A DNA stretch of 64,000 nt from Sinohyriopsis cumingii (lineage: Eukaryota; Mollusca; Bivalvia; Unionida; Unionidae). The translations under genes and the position numbers were made by a program. Within the stretch, counting starts at the first letter, position 1. Each line of letters opens with the position of its first letter. Positions 36,769 through 49,420 of this stretch are shown here, piece by piece. Under the pieces are notes generated by a model. That model saw nothing but the letters and a program-made list of their open reading frames with translations, made no database searches and was not told where the DNA came from. The DNA lies in contig CM068832.1 of NCBI GenBank assembly GCA_028554795.2, positions 84,797,049 through 84,861,048 of the forward strand, written 5' to 3'.

Positions 36769-37087
36769 CGACCTCGATAAGGTGTCATCGTAGTAAAATT
36801 CACGGATACATTTCGAAAACCATGACGCGAAAAAAAAAAATAACCCCATTAGAGACTCTTGGAGAGAAACTCCCGGAAAGTTAGAAGCCTCAGTTTCACG
36901 ATTTTTTTTCGCTTTTGTAATAAGGGTTAGTTTACCAAAATAACGCTTATATAATGAGGTCGGTTCGCCCTCCCTGCTGCTTAGTATTTGATCACCTGAA
37001 CTTATTAACATCCTGGAAGCTGTATTTATGAGTCGATTTTGATCAGAATAAGAATGTATCATTTTATTGTACAGGTAATGGACTGAT

Positions 37088-37385
37088 TCAGTAATGAGCA
37101 TAATGCATGCACGTTTTATGATGTGCTTTTGCATGTGATCGGCTGAGTTTTTTATCACTTAGGAAGCCATAATTCTGATCTCAGTTTGATTAAATATGCA
37201 TTATTGACTTGTATAAAAAAAAATCTTGGAACGGGCATTTTTTGACAGTAAGAGAGATCAGTGCATACTACTGATGTGAGCTAGGATTTGATTAGCTGAG
37301 CTTGTAACTATATTTATTGCCATCTAATTTTTGGTCTGTTTGATATATTATCATCAAGATATGACTTACATTATGAACAGCCTTT
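37088..37385. repeat. Dispersed repeat R2, copy 2
   Basis: Same word order as 23255-23690, with only one copy of the segment that is amplified five times there. Confidence 0.75.
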
Positions 37386-38789
37386 TGTTATAATTTGTGT
37401 TATAGCGGGATAAACATCTAATTCTAGTTAGAAACAAGAACAGCCGAAGACTAGAAAATTCTAAATTTTGAATGTATTAATGAATATCATACAGAACGTT
37501 TAAATTTAGACCATATGGATATAGTAGAAACTTCTAAACTCACATACATACTGACACAAACACCAGTTTTTACCGAATTTTGCACAAATCGTACTGGCAT
37601 AAATGGCTCTCAAACTATTTACAAACGATACCAGTCCTATATCAAATATAACCGCGACTTCTTTTTGAAAACAAATTCAGAACTAGTGTTGAACCGAAAT
37701 TGATAAAACTTATCAGAACGTACCGTGACAGGAAGACCTTCAAATATTTTATAAATTGTGATGATCTGCTTTCAAATATGGCTAGCATTACTAAAAATAT
37801 AAAACCTGCTGTTAGTTAAAAAATAAATACATATAAACAACTTTATTTTCAACATTGCTGAATGATCTATCTAAGCAGAAAGCTTGCAGCCACGATTTTT
37901 TTTTTTAAATTGCTGTAAATGATGTTAATCCACTATCAGATTTGACAACTGTTACAAAACAGAAAAACGTAGAAACGACATCTCAAAAATCTGCTTCGAC
38001 TGATGCATCCTGGTACGACGGCCTTTTCAAGTTTGCAAGAATGGTGCAGAGCCACTGTCAAATATGACCAATCATTTATAAAAAGATAAACCTTTAAATC
38101 ACTTATCCAAAACTGATGAATAGAATTAGACCAAACTGAACTGAAATTATCTTTTCAAATTTGTGTATCCCTGATCAGTTCTAGTCGATATTACTAAAAG
38201 TAGAGACAAATTTTAAAGGTTTTCACCAAAACGGATGAGGAAACAATAGAAAGCAAGCTGGGATTCAGTTCTTTCAAAATTATGCAACATATACCGATTC
38301 ACCATAAAATATGAATTGTTACTAACATTTACACTAAAATTAACCACAGAAACCATGAAAGAAAAACACCGACAAAAACACTTTAAATAACTCCTTCTCC
38401 AAAACTGCTAAATTTGAGTTTGATAGAAAACATCATGACATAGAAGATAGCCAAATGTACACTAGATCATCTGTCGCCTGATATTGCCGTCATTACCTAA
38501 AATAGGAGAAAACAAAAGAGAAAAAACTGTCAGCAGCTTTTTCTTAAAAACAATATAATTTCATCATATGTGACAGAAATATGCTGGCATGAAAACCATT
38601 TAAATTTGTAAACATGAAGCTGATGTGAAGTTGTCAATTAAGGACAATTAAAAAAATACGGAAACATCTTACACTCCAAAACAGTAGAATATAATTTTAC
38701 TAAATTTTACATAAAGCATGCAAATCTTTAAAATCTGTGTAAATTATATCAATCAACCATCAAGTATGGCGGTTCTTTATGTTACATGT

Positions 38790-39660
38790 TTAGGCTCGAC
38801 TAAACAGTAACACAATAAAGTGTGAAAACAACAAGCTTTGAAAAAATATAATTATTTATTTCCCTGGAAAATTCTGTAAAAATGGAGAAAAGAAGAACTT
38901 GCGGTTTTAAGAATCAAATCCAAAAATAGTCCAAGAATAATCCACGAATAAAATTTTTGAAGTCCTAATAACAAAATGTTCTACTGATTTCAAGTTCGAA
39001 TCCCGACGAAGAATCCAAGATGGAAGACGATGACGTATGTTGAAATATGTAGTTTTGAAGTCTAAAGTTCCTTGTAGAAACAAGAATTATCACTCCGATT
39101 TTGAAAATCTTAATAACGTTTTATAAAAACTGTCCATGTTCAACAATTTCACATGAGCACACGTATTTTCCAGAAAAAAAGAATTAATCCTTTTGAATCC
39201 AATTAATTTGAAATCACTCCAATCCAAGTAATTTGAAATAACTACAAACAGCCCAACATACAACTTCCAGTGTAAGAAAAAGCCCAGATTCTACTGAGAA
39301 TATCTCTCCAAAACAAAGGTTATATCTTATTTTAAAACGCAGAAAGTGGGTCACGTGATCATGTTCCAGAACCTAATAGAACTCATGTACTTGTTAAAGA
39401 TCACGTACACCCTGACGAAAACCAATCATTTTACTCTAAGAAATATATTTTAAAAAATTGCATAAACACTTAGTCCCATCATGAACTTGACAACAACCAG
39501 TCATTTTAAAATACAAATAGAACTTATTTACGTGGTTGCTACTAATTTTGAATCAAGGTCAGTGTTACAGAATTAGGCAAAGAAATAACTTGGTTTTGCC
39601 TGAAAACAATTAGACTATTTCTCGTTGTACATGCGTACAACGTTATATAGGTTGAATGTG
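38790..39660. repeat. Dispersed repeat R1, copy 3
   Basis: Begins with AGTGTGAAAACAACAAGC and runs parallel to 29995-30560. The right boundary is uncertain. Confidence 0.5.
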
Positions 39661-40289
39661 TTTTTCCAGGTAAGCGGCTGTATTAACATGTACCTAGCCA
39701 CAGACTACTTGTGTCGGGTATCATGACTAACATGAGGTACACGGGTATTCTACCCCGACTTGTACTCACTCTCCTATGGATTTAAGTAAGACGAATCACG
39801 AAAAACCACACTGGTCATTTTTTGGATCACGTCAAGGAGTATACTCTCCTTTATTCTCCAGCCATAGGGGTAAGTGTTAAATTTACATTCTATTTATTTG
39901 ATAGGCGAAGCTTATTCGGTTTGTACTGTGTTATCGCGTAATAATGTTTATTACACCGCAGATTTCTGAAGTAATATCATATATATAGAAATTGTGCATA
40001 AACTATTATGTCCCATTTGGTTTTATTATAGCTGTGTCTGTGCGTCTGCGTATGTGAATCTGTAGCTGCGTCTGTGCGTCTGTGTGTCTGTGTTGGCAGC
40101 TGTGTCTGTGCTGGAAGCTGTTTCTGACTGTGTTTGAAGATGATTCTGACTGTGTTCGTAGCTGACTATTATGGTAGCTGACTTTTATGGTAGCTGACCG
40201 TGTCTATAGCCGTGAATGTATATGAAATGTTATTGTGAATATAACTAGAGCGGTCCGAAGCTGTACGAAGCAGTCTAGTTTCATGGAGT

Positions 40290-40550
40290 CATCTGGAGCT
40301 TCCAGAACAACGCTGTCTGTTGTGATAGCATTATTGTGAATCTTAGTCGTGATAAGATTATTGTGAATCTTAGTCATGATAAGATTGTTTTGAATCTTTA
40401 GTTGTGTCAAAGATTATTGTGAATCTTCAGTTGTGTCAAAGATTATTGTGAATCTTTAGTTGTCAAAGATTATTGTGAATCTTTAGGTGTGTCAAAGATT
40501 ATTTTGAATCTTAAGTTGTTTCAAAGACTATTTTTGAATCTTTATAATTT
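40290..40550. repeat. Short tandem repeat of about 30-35 bp
   Basis: Units of TGTGAATCTTTAGTTGTGTC followed by AAAGATTAT. Immediately to the left, 40030-40210 holds GCTGTGTCTGTG-type imperfect repeats. Confidence 0.85.
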
Positions 40551-41687
40551 TGTTCTTGTTGAACAACATACTGTTTAAGGGGTAAGTGCAGCCCATGAGG
40601 GTTCTTGGATCTGCACTTCATTTTATTCAATATTTGTTTTGTTTATTTTCAATTGTATTTTTACATCATATATTTATCATTATTAACTCATTCAAAAATT
40701 TCCATCTTTCTTACATTGTGTTTGACTTGTTCATTTCGTCCAAAAACCCACTCGGTTACAATTCTGTGACAGTCAGGATCTAGATCAACACATGGTTGTT
40801 TACAAAACGAACAGTCAAGGTCAAATTATTTTCTAGAAAAAGTATCATCTCTAGCGAATAAATTTACATTACAATAGCATGTAATAAAAATATAAAATAT
40901 AAAACTGACAAACAATTAAATTGAAATAAATATATATTAAATGAGATATAATTAAATCAAATATACATAACACAAGTTATGACTGAAGCTATATAATTTA
41001 AAAAAAAAACAAAACATTTCATGTCTTCTGCAAAACTACTTACTATGAATTTGAGTGAAATTGACAGAAAATCGTTAGACATAAAAACCTTTCAAGCTTA
41101 TCTAAATAATACTAATCCTGCAAATATGGTTTCTGTTGCTAAAAGAGAACAAAATTGTAAACGGTTTCTCAAAACCCCATGCTAAATGGAACTAATCTGT
41201 TAGAACTTGTATAGGCATAACGAATTTTGAAATCGCACAACTCAACACTGATCCACCATCAAGAAAGGTCGCCTCTACTAAGATCAACGCCATGACTTCT
41301 CAATTAATGAAAATATATTTTTTCTTCATGAATTCTTCATACAAACAGAATGTCACCCAATTTTACAGAAAGCATCAAGGCAAAGCGCTTTTCAATTTTA
41401 TATAAATGATGCCGTTCCTACATCAAATATAGCCATTGTTGCTAATACAAAGACAACATTTAAAGGACTTTCTCTAAACTAATAAAATTCTCAATGCAGT
41501 TTGACACAGTTTAAGGTTAGCATCCTGTTACAAATAGATTTCAGCTTTAAATAATTGATGCTATGCAACCATCAGACGTAAATGACTTTATTCAAAATGT
41601 AAAACAAATCAAACGGTTTCTTGTCTAAAACGATTCAGCAGGCATTTAAAGTCTGATACAGATTATTATGGTAATAAAGGCTTTCAA

Positions 41688-41695
<8 letters not shown>

Positions 41696-41748
<53 letters not shown>
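41696..41748. repeat. (TA)n microsatellite
   Basis: Pure TA run of about 52 bp. Confidence 0.95.
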
Positions 41749-41750
<2 letters not shown>

Positions 41751-41769
41751 GTTTGTGTGTGGAGTCGTG

Positions 41770-43265
41770 TGTGTAGTTTATACTGATTCGCCATCAAATA
41801 TGGCCACCGTTACTACAAATATAAAATACTTATAGTGAATTCTTTTCAAAACTCACTCAGCAGAACACGACTTAATTTACAGAATCATTATTTTCTGAAG
41901 AGCTTTTGAGTTTATCCAAGTAATGTCAATATATCATTAAATATAGCTATTACCGAACAATAGAAAATAAAATTTTATAACTTCTAACAACAATTGCGTA
42001 AAAGATTATGACATCTTTCCTTAGATATTTGGACAGCATTTTGATACCACTTTATCGTTTAAGTGAAGTTGTCATTACTGAAACTCTTATTTATTTTTTC
42101 CCCAATGGTTGACACATCAGTCAGTGGTCTTTAAACGTAACTGTTTTTTTTTCTTCAACAGTTCTTACTTCACACTTCCTTATGAACAATCTTACTGAAT
42201 GAAAAAACTTTCTCATCCTTGTCCGGAATGTTCATTATCTCGTTATTAGGATCATGTCTCACTAACTCGGTGATAAACAGAGGTATGTCATTAGTGGACA
42301 AGTTAAGTCTGAAACTTGGAATAATATTTAAAATACTTGTAAATTTAAATTGCCTTCGTTATATTTTCCTGCACAGTAGTGGGTTTCTCTTTATTTACAG
42401 CTATCATTTTTTTCTTCATATATGTGACAGATTAAGTTGAATTAAAATATGTTAATCTCTCTCATTTTAATATCATAGTTTTTGTAGTCTTAGGTTTGCT
42501 TATCAATGTCCTATATTTTAATGGTCCTTTAACTGACCATGGAACATATCTATCTATACTGGCATGGTCTTTGTGCATCCATTATCTGATTATTTTATAT
42601 TAGTTATGCTTTCGTTATTTAAAACAGTGTATACGAATAATGCTGATTCGCCATCAAATGTGGCCACAGTTACTAAAAATGGAAAATAGTTTTTCTCAAA
42701 CCCACTGCACAGAATACGACAACATTTTACAGAAACATTATGATATGGCAGGATTTGAGTTTATCCAAGTAATGTCAATATATCATCAAACATGGTTGCT
42801 GTTACTTAACAACAGCAAGTAAAATATCCTAAGTTCTAGCAAAACCCGCTTTAAAGACTATGATATATTTTCTTAGATATTAGGACCGTACTTTTATACC
42901 ACTTTAACGTTTCAGTCAAGTTGTCATTATTGAAGAAACTCGTCTAATGTTTTCCAGTGGTTAACACATGAACCAATAGCTGTCTGTAAACATATTTTTT
43001 TTTCAACAAATATTTCTTCACTCTTCCTACTGAACTTATGGACCATAAAATCTTACTACATGCAATAATTTTTTTTCTTCCTTCGGATTGTTCATTATCT
43101 GCTGATTATGATAACGTCACACTAACTCAGTTAAACTTAGATGCATGTCATTACTGGAGTAGTTGTATCTATGAAGTGAGGTTAAGTATAAATACCAGAA
43201 ATTTAAATTGCTTTAATTATGTGCAGAGACTATATGGTCTCTTAGTTTGCAGTTATATATGAACA
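41770..43265. repeat. Segmental duplication, two copies of about 650 bp
   Basis: 41770-42440 and 42635-43265 share the same order of sequence, including GATTCGCCATCAAAT, TGAGTTTATCCAAGTAATGT and TTTGATACCACTTTA-CGTTT-like words through to CATTATCT and ATAACAGAGG-like text. Identity is about 75-80% by eye. Confidence 0.75.
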
Positions 43266-45350
43266 ATTCATTTGTTTAACCAAGTTTATAATTAGATATA
43301 AGAAGATTATCTGATAGCTTAAAACTATTCATAGTTAATCGAACCTTAAGATAATGTTGTAGGAATATTTAATTATATTTTATGAGAATACTTTTAACAG
43401 TTCTTTTACAGGTGAGGTTCAACCTGACTAAAGAACGTGTAGAAATCCTGATCAGTTACATCTGAAAATGTATGTGTGCTAACCACATTAATAAAGTATC
43501 TTGTCCCTTTCATTCTTAAGTTGGCGAATTCTAAGCCGACTCCGTTGTGTCCGAATCTTAAACATTCTTTTTTCTTCCTTGTCATCAATCTGGTGTATTA
43601 CTACTTTCTCTGAGTATTTCAAGCTTTTTTTTAAACTTTCTAATTTCCTCAGTCTGACTCCATCTATGAAACTTGTGTTCTCTCTCTCTCTCTCTCTCTC
43701 GTAACAAATTCACTCACACTGTTTGCTGAAATGTTTTCGGTTGCGAACTCATATTCAGCATAGGCAACACAACGTTCTGACTTGTTTTTTTTAAACAAAC
43801 AATACTCTTTCCGTATTTGTCTGCTATGCTTTTTCCATTGTTAAACTAAATTTTCTGTCGAATATATTCTTTAATGTTGATACATTTCAGTATTTGTTAG
43901 CTAAATATTGTCGCTTATTGACCCATATTTTCAGTAATGGAAATCCAGCATATTTATATGGCCAAAAATTCAGCGGTAAAGATCTTATGAAACTAATCGT
44001 CTGATAGAATTCAATATCAACGTGTCTTTGATTTCTGACGCAGTCTTGTATAATGGACTGGCACGAATATGATACATTCAAACGCTGTAATAAATCCTAC
44101 ATGTTCATACTGTATTAGTCAATGTCCATGCAATACTTAATTTACTCGAGCATTGCCTTTTGGTATCTCACTCGTCCATCATTTATATTTGTCAAATTTA
44201 CATGCATCGTTTTGTTTTATCGACTCTTTCTATGCTTGATTTTGATGATTTGACAAAATATTTTCCCAACGAACTGGCTATATGTCTGGCAGTTTAGCTG
44301 CGAATAATTTCTTTAATATTCAAAACTATAGTAAATACAATCAACGTTCAATTAAGTTAACCAATTTGTACCAGTGTGCATCTAAAAGTAGTATTCATTG
44401 AAATTTAGACAGTAATTTTTAGACCCATCTAGAAACTTCATTAGTGACATTTTACATCTTATCTTATATATAAACACTCACAAGTGTGTGTAACTCTTGC
44501 CAAACAATGGGTTGCGAGTTCTAAACTCGCCGCATCATCAAATTTGTTTTTAAAAATAACTTTTTGCATTTTTATGTTCATACTTACTTTCAAACTGGCT
44601 CATCCAAAGCATGTTTTATTTTACTTTTAGTTTGCTGTTATTTTATTCCCGTCCTAGATCGGGCAATTAACCTAGCATTGAAACAGCTATCATGCCAAAA
44701 TATGTGTCCGTATTTTCCTATCTCTACAAGAAAAGTTTACAAGTCACGTGGGAAATGAGCATCACCGACATTAACACTTCCCGCATATATAGTTTTTAAC
44801 TAATTTGGATTCTAATTGTACTGACCAAAGGTGTTACTGATCATGGTACTATGTGCTTCAGCACAATATGTGCTTAAGTGCCTCATTACCAAGTACAACA
44901 AAATGACTACTCGCTCTTTCTCAAAGTAAACTCTTCCTAAAATGCATATTGCCTGGATAATGGAAAATGGCTTATATCTTTCAGTTTTCCCGTTCCAAAG
45001 GTCAACATGAAAAAATAATTGTGGAATGGACACCGCAAATACGCGCAAAGAGAGGACAAAGATGATGAGAGACGGGCAAAGACAGGGCAAAGACGGTACA
45101 TATAAATGTTAAACTGGCAACAGTGTTGGTTCCAGTTGTATTAAAATAGAAACCTTTCTATTGACTACTGTTTTTCGTTTGTTTGTTGTTTTCTTTGTAG
45201 GGGAGGGGGCATTTCAGTGTCTTCTTGTACCCACATTTGTAATTAATTATTGTAATGTTGAAAACTGTCCTTTAATATAAAAAATGAAATCTTCTTATCA
45301 GTATTTTTTTTATTTCATTTAATAATAATGCAGTAAATTCTGTGGGATAC
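43266..45350. other. Intergenic DNA, little structure
   Basis: Contains a TC run (43680-43700). Small open frames have no motifs. Nothing else recognised. Confidence 0.4.

Positions 45351-45389
<39 letters not shown>
45349..45389. repeat. (TA)n(TG)n compound microsatellite
   Basis: ATATATAT followed by about 12 TG units, just left of the LINE. Confidence 0.95.
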
Positions 45390-45484
45390 AAACACAGGTG
45401 ATGTGTGACTGAGTCAAGAATAATACTGTTCAAATTAAACGGTCATTGGAAGGGTGATAGGTAGGTGGGTAGTTGTTGATTTCT

Positions 45485-45864
45485 GAAGGCATGGGTCGAA
45501 TACAAATATTCAATATTTATGACCCAGGGGGAACATCAGGCACAGCTAACTTAATTACTTACAAACAAATAAATGATCACAAACGAGTAAATCAGATCGT
45601 CATCTGTGGAGATTTCAATGCCCATAACGATCTGGGGGGGGGGGGGGGGGGGGCGGTGTGACGGACAAAAGAGGCAAATTGATTGAAGAATGGACAGCAG
45701 AATCTAACTTAGCCATTTTAAATGACGGTACAAAAACACGCCTTAACCCAGAAAACGGTCTCATGTCCGCCATCGACCTCACCATTTGCTCGCCATCAAT
45801 AACCGGGTGGCGGTCTGGAGAGTGGATCAAACTGACCCCTTGGGCAGTGACCACTTTCCAGTAA
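45485..45864 (+). pseudogene. LINE endonuclease domain remnant
   Basis: IQIFNIYDPGGTSGTA and ICGDFNAHNDL (endonuclease motif GDFNAH) are followed by a 20-G run (45634-45653). Beyond it the frame continues as TDKRGKLIEEW and NPENGLMSAIDLTICSPS, the SAIDLT block near the domain's end. The G-run sits where a Trp-Gly pair is usual (HxLWG) and disturbs the frame. Confidence 0.8.
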
Positions 45865-47198
45865 TAGTCACCCTGCAGATGACGGTCCAATACAACTCGC
45901 TAAAAAGAACCCCTAGATGGATATATTCAAAAGCAGATTGGACCACATTTAATGAAACACTAAGCAAAATAGACGCCAAAAACCTAGAAAATGATATTAA
46001 TAAATATTACGAAGACCTGATTGATACCATACTAAAGGCAGCTACCACTAACATACCCAAAACTAGTGGTAACCCAAATAAACAAGCAGTCCCATGGTGG
46101 AATGATGAACGCAAACAAGCCATCACTGATAAGAAAAAAGCCCTCAATAAATTCAAACGCACTAAAAACTCTATTGATTTCACTATATATAAACAAAAGG
46201 AGAAAAACCTTAAAAACATAATTAAACAGGCAAAGGAATCAACTTGGCATAATTACTGCACGAATATCAATATCACAACTAATACCAAACAAGTCTGGGA
46301 TAAGATTAGATCAATTAGAGGAAAGACAACTAACACCACCCCAAAAATAGCTGGAGCCATTACTAATAAAGAAAAAGCTGACCGACTAGCTCAGCATTTC
46401 TCAGATATGAGTAGCAACACCAACCACACCCTAGCATTTCAATTACATAGGAACAAAGTAGAAAGAACCCATAGTAATCTCTTTAAAGACCTCGGTCCCA
46501 AAGTCTCGAACCTAAATAAAGACATTACAACTTACGAATGGGACCTAGCATTGAAAACCAAAAACGAAACTAGTCCAGGGGAAGATCAAATAGGATACAC
46601 AATATACAAAAATATCCCAAATAACATTAAACAAACAATTATTAAATTACTAAACCAAATATGGACCTCAGGCAAACTACCCGATAAATGGAAACACGCA
46701 ATAGTAATTCCAATACCCAAACAAGGAAAAGACCCTAACGATATTAGCTCCTACAGATCCATTTCCCTAACAAACAACATTTGTAAGATCATGGAAACCA
46801 TAGTCACCAACCGACTCAAACACCACCTAGAGAGCAATAATTTAATCTCCGATAATCAATGCGGATTTAGAAACAAAAGATCCACCACGGATCAACTAAT
46901 ACGATTGGAAACCGCAATCAAATTAGCGTTCAACCCCAAACGCAAAGCTGATAGGAATTTAATTGCAGTATTTATTGACCTCGAGAAGGCATTCGACCTT
47001 GTATGGACCAAGGGCTTATTAGCCAAACTCAGCCACTACGCCATCACAGGTCGAATGTTTAAATTCATTGAAAACTTCCTCGCTGACCGTAAAATATCAA
47101 CCAGAGTCGGCGACACCTACTCTGAACCACACACACTTGAAAACGGTACACCACAAAGAGAGCGTACTCAGCCCAGCCCTTTTCAACATCATGATTAA
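45786..47198 (+). CDS. LINE ORF2, middle part (EN end and reverse transcriptase)
   Basis: The 470-codon frame opens inside the endonuclease end (SDHFPVIVTL, the terminal SDH motif). It continues through the linker and RT blocks: AIVIPIPKQGKDP, SYRSISLTN, QCGFRNKRSTTDQL and FIDLEKAFDLVW. At about 47150, in the TPQGSVLSP motif, the frame shifts: the open frame reads TPQRERTQ while the next frame continues ESVLSPALFN. A single small indel explains this. Confidence 0.85.
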   Translation: MLAINNRVAVWRVDQTDPLGSDHFPVIVTLQMTVQYNSLKRTPRWIYSKADWTTFNETLSKIDAKNLENDINKYYEDLIDTILKAATTNIPKTSGNPNKQAVPWWNDERKQAITDKKKALNKFKRTKNSIDFTIYKQKEKNLKNIIKQAKESTWHNYCTNINITTNTKQVWDKIRSIRGKTTNTTPKIAGAITNKEKADRLAQHFSDMSSNTNHTLAFQLHRNKVERTHSNLFKDLGPKVSNLNKDITTYEWDLALKTKNETSPGEDQIGYTIYKNIPNNIKQTIIKLLNQIWTSGKLPDKWKHAIVIPIPKQGKDPNDISSYRSISLTNNICKIMETIVTNRLKHHLESNNLISDNQCGFRNKRSTTDQLIRLETAIKLAFNPKRKADRNLIAVFIDLEKAFDLVWTKGLLAKLSHYAITGRMFKFIENFLADRKISTRVGDTYSEPHTLENGTPQRERTQPSPFQHHD

Positions 47199-49008
47199 TG
47201 ACTTGGACACCAACTTAACATCAAAACTAATTGAACTCTCACAATTTGCTAATGATAGTGGATTACGGAGAGCAGGAAACCCCTCCAACCACAAAGTAAT
47301 CAGCGATATTCAAACAAGTTTAAACAAAATAGGGAAATGGGCTGATAAATGGGGTTTCAAATTATCCCATGAAAAAACCATAGCAGTATTATTCACCACC
47401 AAACGTAAATTACAAAATCAGTTTCCCAAACTCACCATCCAAAATCAACAAATTAAATTCGTAAAAGTAGCACGATTTTTAGGAATGCATTATAACTCCA
47501 AGCTAAACTGGGGACACCACATAAACGAACTAGTCAAAAGGTGCAATAAAGACCTTAACCTCCTTACAACCCTTAAAGGAACCACCTGGGAATCCAATCA
47601 AGAAACCTTACTATCATTATATAAATCGTTAATTAGATCTAAACTAGATTACGGATGCCAAATTTACAACTCGGCACCCCAAAATAACCTCAAGAAACTA
47701 GATAGCATACAAAGAAAGGCCCTAATTATTTGCACTGGAGCACTACCATCCACATCACTAGTGGAACTTCAAATCTTAACTGGAGAACTGCGGCTCCACC
47801 TTAGAAGACAAGAACTCACCCTCAGATATGCAGCCAGGCTAACAACACACCCCGACACACATCCCACCCGGCTAGCTATCAATAAATGCAACATACCTTT
47901 TAGAACTAAATTATCACAAAACATACCAGCAGGGAAATTAGTCCATCAATTAGTTGAACAACTTCCTATAGACAGCCTCCAAGCAGAAATTGCAAATCAC
48001 TATGACAAAGAACCATGGATAAATATCAACCCCTCAGTTAACACCCTCATTACGAAATATGGCAATAAAAACGAACAGGAACTCAAACTAAACACAATCT
48101 GTACAGAAGAAATCAACTCAAAATATTGCAACTACATTAAGATTTACACTGATGGATCCAAAATTACAGAACCACCCAGAACAGCAGCAGCTTACCTAAT
48201 CCCCGAATTTAACATTAAAGTAGGACGAAGACTACCTAACCTCTGCTCTATATACACAGCTGAATTCTGGGCCATACTTGAAGCACTCAAATGGATCAAA
48301 GAGAACAAAATACCCCAAGCGGTAATAATAAGTGACTCGCTAAGCGTCATAAACTCAATACTTAATAGCAACACCAAATCAAGAGAAAACTATCTTAGGC
48401 AAACCAATTTATTGTTAAAAATACTGAACAATAATAACTTACAAGTAGAATTTATGTGGATACCATCCCATATTAACATACCAGGTAACGATATGGCAGA
48501 TATAACAGCTAAACAAAAACTAAACAAAACCACTCACATCAACCTAGATTATAGCATATGCGAACTCAATAGCATATCTAAAACCCTCATTGATAATAAA
48601 TGGCAGGAATTATGGAACACAAGCACTCAAGGCAGGAAACTAAAAACTATCATTAAAGAAGTATGTAGAAATAGGAAACCACCCAAAACAAAAGGCAGTG
48701 AACAAAAATTCATAAATAGAATACTCACGGGCAAAACCAAGCTGGCTAACAGCTTCGGACAGTACATAGGACCACAACCACATAACCCTAACTGCTACCA
48801 CTGCAGGGTCCCAGAAGACATAGAGCATATTTTTAACAACTGCCATACACTTGAAAAAGAAAGGGCTAAGTTTAAAGTTAAACAGCATAATATTGGATCC
48901 CCTGCAACATACCCAGAATTCTTGATGAACACAAACCCCAATATTAATCTAACATTCAAAAATATCATAAGTTTTATACACGAATCCAATCTAATCAAAA
49001 AAATCTAA
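47068..49008 (+). CDS. LINE ORF2, C-terminal part (RT end, RNase H, Cys motif)
   Basis: Continues the RT from SVLSPALFNIMIND. The catalytic box reads FANDSGL where FADD or YADD is expected, so the second catalytic Asp is Asn. The thumb region follows. RNase H shows IYTDGSK, YTAEFWAILEAL, ISDSLSVIN and WIPSHINIPGNDMAD, with all four acidic/His signature positions in place. A C-terminal HCRVPEDIEHIFNNC (CxxC…HxxxxC-like) motif precedes the stop. The sequence is well preserved, so the insertion is fairly recent. Confidence 0.85.
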   Translation: MKTSSLTVKYQPESATPTLNHTHLKTVHHKESVLSPALFNIMINDLDTNLTSKLIELSQFANDSGLRRAGNPSNHKVISDIQTSLNKIGKWADKWGFKLSHEKTIAVLFTTKRKLQNQFPKLTIQNQQIKFVKVARFLGMHYNSKLNWGHHINELVKRCNKDLNLLTTLKGTTWESNQETLLSLYKSLIRSKLDYGCQIYNSAPQNNLKKLDSIQRKALIICTGALPSTSLVELQILTGELRLHLRRQELTLRYAARLTTHPDTHPTRLAINKCNIPFRTKLSQNIPAGKLVHQLVEQLPIDSLQAEIANHYDKEPWININPSVNTLITKYGNKNEQELKLNTICTEEINSKYCNYIKIYTDGSKITEPPRTAAAYLIPEFNIKVGRRLPNLCSIYTAEFWAILEALKWIKENKIPQAVIISDSLSVINSILNSNTKSRENYLRQTNLLLKILNNNNLQVEFMWIPSHINIPGNDMADITAKQKLNKTTHINLDYSICELNSISKTLIDNKWQELWNTSTQGRKLKTIIKEVCRNRKPPKTKGSEQKFINRILTGKTKLANSFGQYIGPQPHNPNCYHCRVPEDIEHIFNNCHTLEKERAKFKVKQHNIGSPATYPEFLMNTNPNINLTFKNIISFIHESNLIKKI

Positions 49009-49014
49009 GAAAGT

Positions 49015-49390
49015 AAATCAAAGACCAGTTAAAAATATTACAAATCACTGTTTGGGAATTATGACGGCCGGCTGGGTCTCGTGGGTTCACAGAATGACAC
49101 AGCCGTTCATAGCCCGAATAATAAAAACCAGTTAAGGACGAATATTACAAAATCACTGTTTGGGAATTATGACGGCCTGCTAGGTCTCGTAGGTTCATAA
49201 ACTGACACAGCCGTTCATAGCCCGAATAATAAAAACCAATTAAGGCCACAAAAAATTAAAATAGGAAAATAGGAATTAATTAAAACAGGACTCCATAATA
49301 ACATACAAACAACCATAAAACAAGTTTTCATTCCAAACCAGTAAGATAAAGAATCCAAATAAATAAGGAATTCATGAAGAAAAAAAAAAA
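49015..49390 (+). repeat. LINE 3' UTR with a 107-bp tandem duplication and A-run
   Basis: Two copies of a unit containing CACTGTTTGGGAATTATGAC, GGTCTCGT and CCGTTCATAGCCCGAATAAT start near 49024 and 49129, with a partial third at 49236. An 11-A run at 49380-49390 marks the likely 3' end. Confidence 0.8.
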
Positions 49391-49420
49391 GGAAACAAAA
49401 ATATACTCCTAACCGTCTCC

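Larger units (their letters stand above)
37900..43265. repeat. Degenerate satellite-like region, monomer about 115-140 bp
   Basis: A theme recurs through the interval: GATTCGCCATCAAATATGGC-like, then GTTACTAAAAAT-GAAAA, then TTTCTCAAAAC-CACTCAGCA, then TTACAGAAA-CATTATGA and TTTATCCAA-TAATG. Recognisable monomers start near 37925, 38050, 38295, 38750, 41110, 41255, 41415, 41785, 41925, 42645 and 42775. R1 copy 3 and other sequence interrupt the array. No gene is seen. Confidence 0.65.
45480..49390 (+). mobile_element. Non-LTR retrotransposon (LINE, I supergroup; EN-RT-RNase H), 5' truncated
   Basis: The copy has part of an AP-endonuclease domain, a full reverse transcriptase, an RNase H domain and a Cys/His C-terminal motif, then a 3' UTR and A-run (49380-49390). 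RNase H places it in the I/Nimb/Ingi-like group. The first half of the endonuclease and any ORF1 are missing, as expected for 5' truncation. Two frame changes and a G-run break the coding sequence. Its insertion appears to cut off the left (interior) side of the virus-like copy at 49.4-54.3 kb, so it may be the younger insertion. Confidence 0.9.

Noticed and set aside
44480-44530. tRNA-like TGGGTTGCGAGTTCTAAACTCG
   Set aside because: A box-B-like stem is visible but no box A or cloverleaf.
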